A stretch of 42,108 nt of DNA, taken from Halalkalicoccus subterraneus (lineage in GTDB: Archaea; Halobacteriota; Halobacteria; Halobacteriales; Halalkalicoccaceae). The notes under the pieces are model-generated. The model saw nothing but the letters and a program-made list of their open reading frames with translations, was not told where the DNA came from and did no database searches. Of this stretch, positions 30,989 through 39,182 are shown in pieces. The stretch lies in assembly GCF_003697815.1 (NCBI RefSeq), contig NZ_RDQG01000031.1, forward strand, positions 1 through 42,108. Direction: 5' to 3'. Both the position numbers and the translations under genes were made by a program. Positions within the stretch are counted from its first letter, which is position 1; each line of letters begins with the position of its first letter.

Positions 30989-32062
30989 ATGGACGACAGA
31001 GAGACACTGGTGATGACACCGGGGCCGACCGCACTACCCGAGAGCGTTCGGGAGGCGATGACCCGGCCGATACAGAACCCCGACGTCGAACCCGAGTTCA
31101 CCGAGTTCTATCGTGATCTCCTCGACGAACTCGGGCGGGTCTATGGCACCGACGATGACCTCGTCGTGCTTGCCGGCGAGGGGATGGTCGGGTTGGAGGC
31201 GAGCGTCGCCTCCCTGATCGAGCCTGGTGAGACTGTCCTCTGTCTGGCGAACGGGATCTACGGGGCGGGTTTCGCTGATCTCGTCGAACTTCACGGCGGC
31301 GAGCCCGTGATCCACGAAATCCCACCCACGGAGGGGTTCGACCCCGAATCAGTCAAAGAGGCCGTCGAAGAACACGACCCCGCGGTGGCAACGATGGTTC
31401 ACTGCGAGACTCCGACGGGTGTGTTGAACGACCTCGACGCCGTTCTCACAGTCCTCGACGAGGCGGGCGTGCTGACGATCTGCGATGCGGTCTCGTCGCT
31501 GGGCGGGACCGAGGTGCCGACCGAATTCATCGATATCTGTCTGGGGGCCTCACAGAAGTGTTTCAGCGCGCCGCCCGGGCTCGCGACACTGTCGGTGAGC
31601 GAGGCGGCCTGGAAGCGAATCGAGGCGATCGACCAGCGCTCCTTCTATCTGAACCTCGAACCGTGGCACGACCTCGGGTTCGACGATCCGCCCGCGGGGT
31701 TTCCGTACACCCACTCGGTGTCGGACCTCTACGCACTGGACGCGGCGCTCGATCGTCTGCTGGAGGAGGGTATGAACGACGTCTTCGAGCGCCACGAGCG
31801 GGCGGCCGAGCACTGTCGGGAGCGTGGGCGCGAACTCGGACTGGCGCCGTTCGCCCCGGAGTTGACTTCCCCGACCGTCACCGCCTTCGCGGTCGAGAAC
31901 GCGGGCGACCTCCAGCGGCAGGTCGCCGAGGAGGGCGTCGTCCTCGCGACGGGGTTGGGCGAGTATTCGGAGTCGATCCTCCGGGTGGGCCACATGGGCT
32001 ACAACGCCGAGATCGAGCGAGTCGATCGGGCGATGGACGCGCTCGCGGCCGCCCTCGACTGA
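30989..32062 (+). CDS. alanine-glyoxylate/serine-pyruvate type aminotransferase
   Basis: A 357-residue class V (fold-type I) aminotransferase. Visible motifs are VMTPGPTALPESVREAM, VVLAGEGMVGLEASVASL, VHCETPTGVLNDLDAV, LTICDAVSSLGGTEVP (cofactor Asp) and CLGASQKCFSAPPGLATLSV with the PLP-binding Lys. The group includes alanine-glyoxylate, serine-glyoxylate and purine-catabolism transaminases; the substrate cannot be resolved here. A TATA-like gatttacc about 27 bp upstream supports the start. It is followed by two small or vitamin genes that have their own promoters. Confidence 0.93.
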   Translation: MDDRETLVMTPGPTALPESVREAMTRPIQNPDVEPEFTEFYRDLLDELGRVYGTDDDLVVLAGEGMVGLEASVASLIEPGETVLCLANGIYGAGFADLVELHGGEPVIHEIPPTEGFDPESVKEAVEEHDPAVATMVHCETPTGVLNDLDAVLTVLDEAGVLTICDAVSSLGGTEVPTEFIDICLGASQKCFSAPPGLATLSVSEAAWKRIEAIDQRSFYLNLEPWHDLGFDDPPAGFPYTHSVSDLYALDAALDRLLEEGMNDVFERHERAAEHCRERGRELGLAPFAPELTSPTVTAFAVENAGDLQRQVAEEGVVLATGLGEYSESILRVGHMGYNAEIERVDRAMDALAAALD

Positions 32063-32105
32063 TCCCGTCGGGTTCGGCAGTGACAGTTATCGTGATTCGA
32101 GACGA

Positions 32106-32297
32106 ATGAACGTCATGTCAGTGGATACACCTTCCGAACCGGACGAGCTCGATTCGGACGCGAACATGGGGACGGGGCTGGCTCTCGGCGTCGCCCTCGG
32201 GGTCGGAATCGGGGTTGCGACGGACAACCTCGCGCTATGGCTTCCGATAGGAGTCGCACTCGGGGTCGCCTTCGGAGCGGGCATGGGAACGCGATAG
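32106..32297 (+). CDS. small glycine-zipper membrane protein
   Basis: A 63-residue protein with an acidic N-terminus ([19 protein letters not shown]) and two Gly/Ala-rich hydrophobic stretches, [18 protein letters not shown] and [15 protein letters not shown]. These have glycines spaced every four residues as in glycine zippers. It probably forms a small membrane oligomer; function unknown. A second ATG at 32118 is an alternative start and fits a TATA-like agttatc about 27 bp upstream. It lies 61 bp ahead of pdxS. Confidence 0.68.
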   Translation: MNVMSVDTPSEPDELDSDANMGTGLALGVALGVGIGVATDNLALWLPIGVALGVAFGAGMGTR

Positions 32298-32358
32298 CGA
32301 AGCGGCGACGCATGGCATCACCGACACGTATTACCAGCGTCCGTCCTACGACCCGACT

Positions 32359-33267
32359 ATGGCCGAGGAGACCGACATCGAGGAGCTGAAGCGTGGCACC
32401 GATCTCGTCAAACGCGGCTTTGCACGGATGCAGAAAGGCGGCGTCATCATGGACGTCGTCAACGCCGAACAGGCCCGCGTCGCAGAGGAGGCCGGCGCGG
32501 TCGCGGTGATGGCCCTGGAGGCCGTGCCCGCCGACATCCGCAAACGAGGTGGCGTCGCCCGGATGGCCGATCCCGCTGACGTATCGGAGATCGTCGAGTC
32601 GGTTTCGGTCCCTGTGATGGGCAAGTCCCGAATCGGCCACACGAAGGAGGCCCAGATCCTCGAAGCGGTGGGAGTCGACATGATCGACGAATCCGAAGTC
32701 CTCACTCCCGCCGACGACGCCTACCACATCGACAAGCGAGAGTTCACCGCGCCGTTCGTCTGCGGGGCGCGCGATCTGGGCGAGGCCCTTCGGCGGATCG
32801 AGGAGGGCGCGGCGATGATCCGTACGAAGGGCGAGGCCGGCACTGGCGACGTGAACCAGGCCGTGCATCACCAGCGCCAGATCAAGGGGGCGATCAGGCG
32901 GATCGAGGGGATGAGCCACGAGGAGCGCGAGGCGTTCGCCCGCGAAATCGAGGCACCGGCCCATCTGGTCCACGAGACCGCCGAGGTCGGTCGGCTGCCG
33001 GTCGTGAACTTCGCCGCGGGCGGGATCGCCACCCCCGCCGACGCCGCCTTGATGATGCACCACGGCTGTGACGGCATCTTCGTCGGATCGGGGATCTTCG
33101 GCGCCCAGAACCCCGAGGCGATGGCCGACGCGATCGTCGCTGCGACGACCAACTGGGACGGTCCAGAGAAACTCGCCGAGATCGCCTCGAACGTCGGAAA
33201 GAGCATGAAGGGCGACGCGAACGTCGATCTGCCCGACGAGGAGAAGATGCAGAACCGGGGCGTCTGA
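32359..33267 (+). CDS. pdxS: pyridoxal 5'-phosphate synthase, lyase subunit PdxS
   Basis: A 302-residue TIM-barrel enzyme that makes PLP from ribose 5-phosphate, glyceraldehyde 3-phosphate and ammonia. Family motifs are [55 protein letters not shown] (catalytic Lys), [13 protein letters not shown] and [17 protein letters not shown]-like gtattacc lies about 27 bp upstream of the ATG. Its glutaminase partner PdxT is not in this window and must lie elsewhere. A PNPOx-like gene lies 340 bp downstream on the other strand. Confidence 0.98.
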   Translation: MAEETDIEELKRGTDLVKRGFARMQKGGVIMDVVNAEQARVAEEAGAVAVMALEAVPADIRKRGGVARMADPADVSEIVESVSVPVMGKSRIGHTKEAQILEAVGVDMIDESEVLTPADDAYHIDKREFTAPFVCGARDLGEALRRIEEGAAMIRTKGEAGTGDVNQAVHHQRQIKGAIRRIEGMSHEEREAFAREIEAPAHLVHETAEVGRLPVVNFAAGGIATPADAALMMHHGCDGIFVGSGIFGAQNPEAMADAIVAATTNWDGPEKLAEIASNVGKSMKGDANVDLPDEEKMQNRGV

Positions 33268-33604
33268 GGACGGAACCCTCTTTGTGCGCTCGGCGGCTAC
33301 GTCGACCCGGCCGATGACGAACACCCTCACCGAGCGCGTCTAGGCAGCGCGCGATGAGGAGCCCTATGAGTGCCGAGGCCACATTCCGAACCGCAATGGA
33401 TTTCTCGCCGAGTCGTGGGGGCCGTTCGGAAATCACCGAACAGCTCCAGACCGAGCGCCGAACGGAGAAGTCGAACCGGGGCGGACCGGGTGGCATCCAC
33501 ACACCGATCCCAGTCGCAGTCGATTCCCGCCCCGTTGCCCTCGATGAGCCGGCCGACGTGGTCGGGTACCCCACCGATGGGACCGGCCGGTCCGGCGTGA
33601 GGTC
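33268..33604. other. 337-bp stretch without a convincing gene
   Basis: Between pdxS and the PNPOx-like gene there are open frames on both strands. One on the plus strand starts with an ATG at 33366 (MSAEATFRTAMDFSPS) and runs to 33614, overlapping the end of the next gene. Its Ser/Arg/Gly/Pro-rich product and lack of promoter or ribosome site make it doubtful. A short palindrome gaccggccggtc lies near 33580. No gene is called. Confidence 0.45.
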
Positions 33605-33997
33605 TCAGTCGTAGGTTCGGTAGGTTCCCGAGCCGACGTCGACGCGGACGAGCGTGTTTCCGGTCCAGGCGTCCGGGTCCGCACCGTACTTGGGGTTGAT
33701 CGCCCGGAGCGCCTCGCGTGTCGCCCCCTCGTCTTCGACCACCGTGGCGGTCCCGCGTATCGTGACCATCCACTCGGCGCTCCCGCCGCTCGATTTCTCG
33801 ATGGAGGCCGCGACCCGCGGGTTCCGCCGGACGTTCGCCAGTTTCCGGCCGGTGATCAGCGCCGAGAGGGTGCCCGACTCGTAGCGGTACCAGACCGGCG
33901 CGACGTGGGGCCGGTCCTCGTGGCTGGTGGCGAAATGGGCCATCAGCGGCTCGCCCTCGATCAGCTCCTCGGCCTCGCGCGGCAGTCCGCGGCTCAT
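33605..33997 (-). CDS. pyridoxamine 5'-phosphate oxidase-like flavin-binding protein
   Basis: A 130-residue split-barrel protein of the PNPOx/FMN-binding superfamily. The typical pattern is MAHFATSHEDRPHVAPVWYR, then GTLSALITGRKLANVRRNPR and AEWMVTIRGTATVVED. The final TYRTYD closes a short barrel. Such proteins bind FMN, F420 or heme and are not always true PNP oxidases. Start at the ATG at 33995-33997. It is divergent from the phosphoribosyltransferase gene. The nearby pdxS suggests, but does not show, a link to vitamin B6. Confidence 0.85.
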   Translation of the reverse strand: MSRGLPREAEELIEGEPLMAHFATSHEDRPHVAPVWYRYESGTLSALITGRKLANVRRNPRVAASIEKSSGGSAEWMVTIRGTATVVEDEGATREALRAINPKYGADPDAWTGNTLVRVDVGSGTYRTYD

Positions 33998-34139
33998 GGT
34001 TCGGGAAGGGGCGTGATCGACATAGGCCTTGATGGAACGCGGGCCGATGACGGACAGGGCGCGTGAGGAGAGGCCAGCCGGTGTCGAAGTCGCACGTTCG
34101 GAGCGATCCGCTTTTAGCCCGATTACCCGAACCCACCCC

Positions 34140-34685
34140 ATGGAGAAACTCATCGCCTCGCTCGACGACGCGCCGATCATCGACAAGGACGGTTACGAGT
34201 ACCTCGTCCACCCGATCAGCAACGGCGTGCCGATGCTCGATCCGGCCCTGTTGCGCGAGGTCGTCGTCGAACTCATGCGCACCGCGGAGTTGGACGTCGA
34301 TAAGATCGTCACGCCCGAGGCGATGGGGATTCACCTGGCGACCGCCCTCTCGCTGCAGACGGACATCCCCCTCGTCGTCATCCGAAAGCGCGCCTACGGG
34401 CTGGAAGGGGAAGTCCCGCTCCACCAGCGGACGGGCTACTCCGAATCCGAAATGTACATCAACGATATCGAGGCCGGCGACCGCGTGCTCGTCCTCGACG
34501 ACATGCTCTCGACCGGCGGCACCCTGGCATCGATCTGTGGCTCGCTGTCGGATATCGGCGCCGAGATCGTCGATATCGTCGTCGTGATGCGGAAGGTCGG
34601 TCCCTCCGCACTCGACGACACCGAGTTCGAGGCGACCAGCCTGCTCGACATCACCGTCGAGGACGGCGAGGTCACCGTCCACTAA
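34140..34685 (+). CDS. hypoxanthine/guanine phosphoribosyltransferase-type enzyme
   Basis: A 181-residue type I phosphoribosyltransferase for purine salvage. The PRPP-binding motif is [19 protein letters not shown] near residue 118-136; upstream are [15 protein letters not shown] and [18 protein letters not shown]. The N-terminus [20 protein letters not shown] is typical for the archaeal Hpt group, which is close to adenine phosphoribosyltransferases, so the base preference is uncertain. A TATA-like cttttagcc lies about 28 bp ahead of the ATG, giving a leaderless mRNA. An inverted repeat cccgaa...ttcggg at 34752-34775 may terminate it. Confidence 0.92.
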   Translation: MEKLIASLDDAPIIDKDGYEYLVHPISNGVPMLDPALLREVVVELMRTAELDVDKIVTPEAMGIHLATALSLQTDIPLVVIRKRAYGLEGEVPLHQRTGYSESEMYINDIEAGDRVLVLDDMLSTGGTLASICGSLSDIGAEIVDIVVVMRKVGPSALDDTEFEATSLLDITVEDGEVTVH

Positions 34686-34867
34686 GCTCGCGACGTTCGT
34701 CGTTCACCCGCACGATCTTCGCCCCGCTGGAGTCGCTAACCACCTATCATACCCGAACATTCATTATGATTCGGGCACTGGAGAGAGACACAGATGTCGG
34801 TAGTACGTGTCCACGACTGATTTTCGCCCCGCCAGCATCGCTTTCGAACCACGGAACCCGACACCCA

Positions 34868-35056
34868 ATGAGTAGCACCCCACAGTCCCGACGAACCGCG
34901 ACCGAATCGCCCGCAACGACCGTTCCCGATCGCACCGCCGAATCGACCGCCGGGGCACCGGCCACCTTCGACACCGGCTGTCGGCGTCGACTCGGCTGTC
35001 TGATGGACGACGAGAACCTCTCGGTCTCGCCCGCCTTCAGCGCGGCGCGCGAGTGA
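34868..35056 (+). CDS. possible small protein, unknown
   Basis: A 62-residue ORF from the ATG at 34868: MSSTPQSRRTATESPATT, a Thr/Ser/Ala-rich first half, then FDTGCRRRLGCLMDDENL and SVSPAFSAARE. Third codon positions are strongly G/C-rich, as in real genes of this window, which supports coding. The N-terminus looks disordered and no domain is recognised. Longer in-frame starts exist upstream to 34766. It stands between the phosphoribosyltransferase and nadE genes, each with its own promoter. Confidence 0.4.
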   Translation: MSSTPQSRRTATESPATTVPDRTAESTAGAPATFDTGCRRRLGCLMDDENLSVSPAFSAARE

Positions 35057-35189
35057 TCGTCCGGCGTCGCGCCCCAATCACGCCGTCGCCACTGTTCCTC
35101 GGATTCGGCCCGTGTCCGGGTACGTAGAAGGAGGTAGTTCGGAACTCGTCACGGCCACCCCGTTAGACCTTCATCTGTTTAAGGAATAG

Positions 35190-35197
35190 TCTTATAC
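35190..35197 (+). promoter_or_regulatory. TATA element of nadE
   Basis: The sequence tcttatac lies about 30 bp ahead of the nadE ATG in an AT-rich stretch (35175-35225), consistent with a leader of only a few bases. Confidence 0.5.
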
Positions 35198-35224
35198 GCC
35201 TCGGATAATTCTACCATTACTGAT

Positions 35225-36103
35225 ATGAGCGATTATACCGATAGAAATATTATGCAAGAAATAACGAACGTACGGTATTCGTCCGGAGACGACGAGGAAC
35301 CCTTTCTAACGGACCCGGCGGCGCTCGAAGGGGCCCGGGACGAAATCGTCTCGTTCGTCCGCCGGCGAGTCGCGGAGGCGGACGCCGAAGGGGTCGTAAT
35401 CCCGATGAGCGGCGGTATCGACTCGACGCTGACGGCGGCGATCGCGGCCGACGCGCTCGATACCGACCGGGTGTTGGCACTGGGACTGCCCTGTCACAAG
35501 ACCGAGTATCTCGGGGCGACCGACGCGCGCACGATCGCTGATGGATTGGGCATCGAACACCGGGAGATCCAACTTCACGGGCTGCTCGAACTCTTCGAGG
35601 AGCAGGTCGCACCGGCGATCGGGTCGGCGGACGAGGAGATACTCGGAAACGTCGTCGCGCGCTTCCGAATGATCTGTGCGTACTACGCGGCCAACACGCG
35701 CTCGTCGCTCGTGCTCGGGACGTCGAACCGCTCGGAGCTGCTGCTCGGCTACTTCACGAAGTACGGCGACGGCGGCGCGGACCTCTATCCCGTGGGAGAT
35801 CTCTACAAAACGGAAATACGCGCCCTCGCCCCGCACGTGGGCGTGCCAAAGCGGATCATCAGCAAGGAGCCAACGGCGGGGTTCTGGGCCGGACAGACCG
35901 ACGCCGAGGACCTCGGCGCACCCTACGACCTGCTCGATGCCGTTCTACTGCGGCTCGTCGACAGGGAGGAACCCCCACAACGGATCGCCGACGAACTGGA
36001 CATCGACGTCGATACCGTCGAGGAGTGCAAACGGCGGTTCGTGACCTCGGCACACAAGCGTGCGGTCCCGCCGACGCCCGGGCTGGACGAGCGGACCCGC
36101 TGA
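35225..36103 (+). CDS. nadE: NAD+ synthetase
   Basis: A 292-residue enzyme that amidates deamido-NAD to NAD using ATP and ammonia. The PP-loop motif is VVIPMSGGIDSTLTAAIA at about residues 57-74. Then LVLGTSNRSELLLGYFTKYG and GGADLYPVGDLYKTEIRAL carry the dimer-interface and ligand residues, and RIISKEPTAGFWAGQTDA follows. No glutaminase domain is present, so it is the ammonia-dependent short form or uses a separate amidase. The first 20 residues (MSDYTDRNIMQEITNVRYSS) are encoded by unusually AT-rich DNA; the promoter position supports the ATG at 35225. Confidence 0.96.
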   Translation: MSDYTDRNIMQEITNVRYSSGDDEEPFLTDPAALEGARDEIVSFVRRRVAEADAEGVVIPMSGGIDSTLTAAIAADALDTDRVLALGLPCHKTEYLGATDARTIADGLGIEHREIQLHGLLELFEEQVAPAIGSADEEILGNVVARFRMICAYYAANTRSSLVLGTSNRSELLLGYFTKYGDGGADLYPVGDLYKTEIRALAPHVGVPKRIISKEPTAGFWAGQTDAEDLGAPYDLLDAVLLRLVDREEPPQRIADELDIDVDTVEECKRRFVTSAHKRAVPPTPGLDERTR

Positions 36104-36384
36104 CGAGTCCTGTGGCTTCGATGTGACTCAGTGGTAGAGGGTAAAACGGACGGCTGATCGCGTTTCGAATCGGTGGGAGGGCGGCCACCGGCCGGAAGGA
36201 GTCCGGTCCGATGGCCGGCTCGAGGAGTACACATGTCGTTCGGCGTTCGGATCGGTGCGTCAGGTAACTGCCGCGCGTTGCTTTATCATACCATGCGTTA
36301 TCGTCCCGCGCTCACTATATAACGCTACCCTATAAGCTGTTCAGATATATTAGGATACCTATTATTAATATTAGGGAAGGCCAC

Positions 36385-37104
36385 TCACGGCGTCACCCGA
36401 CGGAGATCGCTTTCGAGGTCGTCGACGTGATCGTTGTACGCCTCGACGAACCCCTGGAACGCGGGCGCGTACTCGCGGATGTCGGCGGCCGAGGGCGGTT
36501 CGTACTGCGAGAGGAGATAGACGCCGCCCGAGCCGCCGACGCGGAGATACGAGGCGGTTGCACCCTCCCACTTCAGCTCCCAGCGCGTGCCCGAGACGCG
36601 GGTGGCGAAGCTGCCGTAGTCGCCGCCCTCGTAGCGGTGGAGTTCGCCCGCGATCAGGTCACAGGTCTCTCGAACCCGCTCGAGGACGCGGTCGCGCTGG
36701 GCGACGACCTCGTCGGTCGTCTCGATCCCCGGAAAATCGGTCGAAACCCCGTCGAGAACGCCGTCGAGCGAGCGGACGTACTCGTTGTACGAGGCGACGA
36801 ACCCCTCGTAGTCCGCGAGGGCCTCGGCCAGCGCCGCGGGTTCGGGGGGCTGTTTCGTCGAGACGACGTAGGTGTCGGAACCCGATGTCGGGCTGTAGCG
36901 GAGGTACTGGAGGTCGCCGGCCTCGTACTTGAGGGTCCATTCGCCGCGATCCGTCGAAAAGGACCGCTGGCCGTAGTCCCCGCCCTGGAGTCGGGCGAGC
37001 TGGTAGGCGATCCGGCCCGCGTGGTCGCGCACCGCCCCGACGAGCTCGTCGCGTCGAGCGGTGATCTCCTCGATATCGGCGTCGAGATCCGGCGGCTGCG
37101 TCAT
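36385..37104 (-). CDS. internally duplicated protein of unknown function
   Basis: A 239-residue soluble acidic protein built of two similar repeats of about 95 residues (18-114 and 137-231). Each repeat has a helix beginning with RDxx, the motif GGDYG (residues 41-45 and 160-164), a strand pattern WTLKYEAGDLQYLRY against WELKWEGATASYLRV, then YVVSTKQPPEPAAL against YLLSQYEPPSAADI and a closing helix GFVASYNEYVRSLD against GFVEAYNDHVDDLE. No known domain is recognised. The start at 37102-37104 gives MTQPPDLDADIEE. It is divergent from the SDR gene (96 bp between starts). Confidence 0.82.
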   Translation of the reverse strand: MTQPPDLDADIEEITARRDELVGAVRDHAGRIAYQLARLQGGDYGQRSFSTDRGEWTLKYEAGDLQYLRYSPTSGSDTYVVSTKQPPEPAALAEALADYEGFVASYNEYVRSLDGVLDGVSTDFPGIETTDEVVAQRDRVLERVRETCDLIAGELHRYEGGDYGSFATRVSGTRWELKWEGATASYLRVGGSGGVYLLSQYEPPSAADIREYAPAFQGFVEAYNDHVDDLESDLRRVTP

Positions 37105-37200
37105 AGCCGAGCTACGGCCCCACGACGCATAACGGGCGTGCCTGCGGTCGGAATCGGCTGGACCGCCCGAAGCTATCCCCTCACGCGGTGTAGGACTCGT

Positions 37201-37899
37201 ATGGACATCGACAGACACGCCTCGCTCGACGGGCAGGTGGCACTGGTGACCGGTGCGACCCGCGGTATCGGCCGGTCGATCGCGATCGGGCTCGGATCCC
37301 TCGGTGCCACGGTGTACGCCGGGGCTCGGAACATCGACGACGTGGACGCCGAGGGCCAGCGGGCGATCGAACTCGACGTTACCGACGACGGGACGATGCG
37401 GGCGGCGATCGACCGCATCGACGAGGAGGCCAGCCGTCTCGACGTCCTCGTGAACAACGCCGGCGTTGCAGGCTCCGAGGCCCCGCTGCACGAGGCCGAG
37501 GTCGAAGGGATCGACGCGACCTTCGGGGTGAACCTGCGTGGCCCGGTCGTCCTCACCCGGTTTGCACTCCCCCATCTCCTGAAGCGGCCGGGCGGGCGCG
37601 TCGTCAACGTCTCGTCGGGAATGGGGGCGCTCGGGGAGGGGATGAGCGGCGGCCACCCACCCTACCGGGTGTCGAAAGCGGGGTTGAACGGGCTGACGGT
37701 CTACCTCCACGGCGAATACGGCGACGAGGGACTGCTCGCGAACGCCGCCTGTCCCGGCTGGATCCGGACGGACCTCGGCTCGGCGGCGGCACCCAGAAGC
37801 CCCGAAGAGGGAGCGGACACGCCGGTCTGGCTCGCGACCTTCGAGTCCGGAAGTCCGGCCGGCCGGTTCTGGCGGGACCGCGAGCGGATCGACTGGTAA
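37201..37899 (+). CDS. short-chain dehydrogenase/reductase (SDR)
   Basis: A 232-residue classical SDR. The NAD(P)-binding motif VALVTGATRGIGRSIAIG lies at about residues 13-30, LDVLVNNAGVAG carries NNAG, VVNVSSGMGALGEG carries the catalytic Ser, and PPYRVSKAGLNG carries the Tyr-x-x-x-Lys pair. The end is short, finishing soon after ANAACPGWIRTDLGS. The Arg after TGAT suggests NADP preference, which is an inference. Substrate unknown. It ends 7 bp before the stop of a convergent membrane protein gene. Confidence 0.94.
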   Translation: MDIDRHASLDGQVALVTGATRGIGRSIAIGLGSLGATVYAGARNIDDVDAEGQRAIELDVTDDGTMRAAIDRIDEEASRLDVLVNNAGVAGSEAPLHEAEVEGIDATFGVNLRGPVVLTRFALPHLLKRPGGRVVNVSSGMGALGEGMSGGHPPYRVSKAGLNGLTVYLHGEYGDEGLLANAACPGWIRTDLGSAAAPRSPEEGADTPVWLATFESGSPAGRFWRDRERIDW

Positions 37900-37905
37900 C
37901 CGGCC

Positions 37906-38544
37906 TCAGCGCTCCGGACGGAGGCGCTCGGGCGTCGGTGGGCGGGGCGACACCCCGAGCGCGCTGACGCCGAGGACGTAGCCCGCGGCGACGGCGCCGA
38001 CCACTAAAAGCGTGTACAGCGCGCTCAGATCGCCGAGGTCGAGCGGTAGCCACGTCCAGAGGGTTCCGACCGCGCCGAAGACGACGCCGAGGGAAGCGAG
38101 GACCCCGCCGAGCGGCGCCCCGTCGGCCCAGCGGCCGATCCAGACGAGCGCACCACAGACGAGCGCGCTCACGACGGCGAGCCCGAGGAGCGTACTAACG
38201 AACGAGAGCACCGAGACCTCGACGCCGGGCATCCCCGTCGCGTCGAGGGCGTCGAGTACCCACGAGATCGCGCTGGCGATCGCTGCGAAGACCGTATCGA
38301 AGCCGGCCGCGAGGGCGAAAAACCCTGCAACGCCCCGTTCGAGTAGGGTTTCTCGGGCGCTCGTGACCGTCGCCGGGTCGAGGTAGTCGGTGAACGCCGC
38401 GACGGCGTGGACGCCACCCACCAGCAACCCGGCGGCGACGATGGCGGAGGACCGACGCCACGCTATCCAGACGGTCCCCACGAGAAGCGCGAGGACGGCC
38501 ACGAGCGTCCCGAGCGTGACTGTTACCCCTCCGAGTTCGAACAT
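37906..38544 (-). CDS. multi-pass membrane protein, unknown function
   Basis: A 212-residue hydrophobic protein with about five or six membrane segments: VTLGTLVAVLALLVGTVWIA near the start, SSAIVAAGLLVGGVHAVAA, SVLSFVSTLLGLAVVSALVC, LASLGVVFGAVGTLWTWLPL and LYTLLVVGAVAAGYVLGVSA. A short Arg/Pro-rich tail is cytoplasmic by the positive-inside rule. Some position-specific resemblance to NuoL/antiporter C-termini (loops rich in Asp/Trp between helices) is possible but weak. Start at the ATG at 38542-38544 (MFELGGVTVTLG). Confidence 0.75.
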   Translation of the reverse strand: MFELGGVTVTLGTLVAVLALLVGTVWIAWRRSSAIVAAGLLVGGVHAVAAFTDYLDPATVTSARETLLERGVAGFFALAAGFDTVFAAIASAISWVLDALDATGMPGVEVSVLSFVSTLLGLAVVSALVCGALVWIGRWADGAPLGGVLASLGVVFGAVGTLWTWLPLDLGDLSALYTLLVVGAVAAGYVLGVSALGVSPRPPTPERLRPER

Positions 38545-38599
38545 AGTCCCCTCCTAACTACCGTCGGATTGGCTACCCAGCATCGAGAACCTTACGCTC

Positions 38600-39094
38600 T
38601 CAGTGACCCAGTTCGGTCTCCAGCGCACGAAGGAGGTCCTCGCGGGTGATGATCCCTACGAGCGCCCCGTTTTCGAGCACGGGCACGCGGTTGATATCGC
38701 GCTCTTCGCCCGCGAGGATCGAGAGCACCCCCTCGATCCCGGCGTCGGCCTCGACCGTCACGACGTCGCGGACCATGATCTCGCTGACGTCCTTGCGGGC
38801 GTTCTTCACGAAGTCGATTCCGAGGTCGAACTCGTCAAGCGAGAAGTCCACCGCATAGGGCAGCGTCTCGCTGAAGGGCGGCACGCCGATGGGGATCCAC
38901 ACCAACCGGTCCTTCTTGCGAAACAGGCGCACGAGGTCACCCTGCGTGACGATCCCCACTACTCGGTCGTCCTCGACGATCGGAAAGCCGTTGAAGTGGG
39001 CCTTCGCGAGGCGTTCGAGGACGTCACCGACCTCGTCGTCGGGGTGGGCGGTCTCGACGTCGGTCGTCATGACATCGCGGGCAACGAGGTCCAT
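38600..39094 (-). CDS. CBS-domain pair protein
   Basis: A 164-residue protein consisting of two CBS domains. The first starts VARDVMTTDVETAHPDDEVG and ends in RVVGIVTQGDLVRLFRKKD; the second begins SEIMVRDVVTVEADAGIEGV and ends ALVGIITREDLLRALETE. About 45 residues separate them, longer than usual, with a Pro- and acid-rich segment (WIPIGVPPFSETLPYAVDF). CBS pairs bind adenosyl ligands and sense energy state. Target unknown. It is divergent from the beta-propeller protein, with 88 bp between starts. Confidence 0.93.
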   Translation of the reverse strand: MDLVARDVMTTDVETAHPDDEVGDVLERLAKAHFNGFPIVEDDRVVGIVTQGDLVRLFRKKDRLVWIPIGVPPFSETLPYAVDFSLDEFDLGIDFVKNARKDVSEIMVRDVVTVEADAGIEGVLSILAGEERDINRVPVLENGALVGIITREDLLRALETELGH

Positions 39095-39182
39095 GTGGGA
39101 CGGTGGTTCGGCGGGGAGCTATGTCTTGTGGTCGGGCAGTGCAACGGAAAGCCTCATCGGCGTTCCGCGACTACCGCCGCCA

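Noticed and set aside
29289-31013. 574-codon plus-strand frame over the CARF-like regulator and DUF1405 genes
   Set aside because: Arg/Pro-rich translation with no domain; crosses two real genes in different frames.
33366-33614. 82-codon plus-strand ORF after pdxS
   Set aside because: Has high Ser/Arg/Gly content, no promoter or ribosome site, and runs into the end of the PNPOx-like gene; not enough to call a gene.
36121-36180. Intact tRNA gene
   Set aside because: T-stem and acceptor stem do not pair and the anticodon region is too short, so at most it is a remnant.
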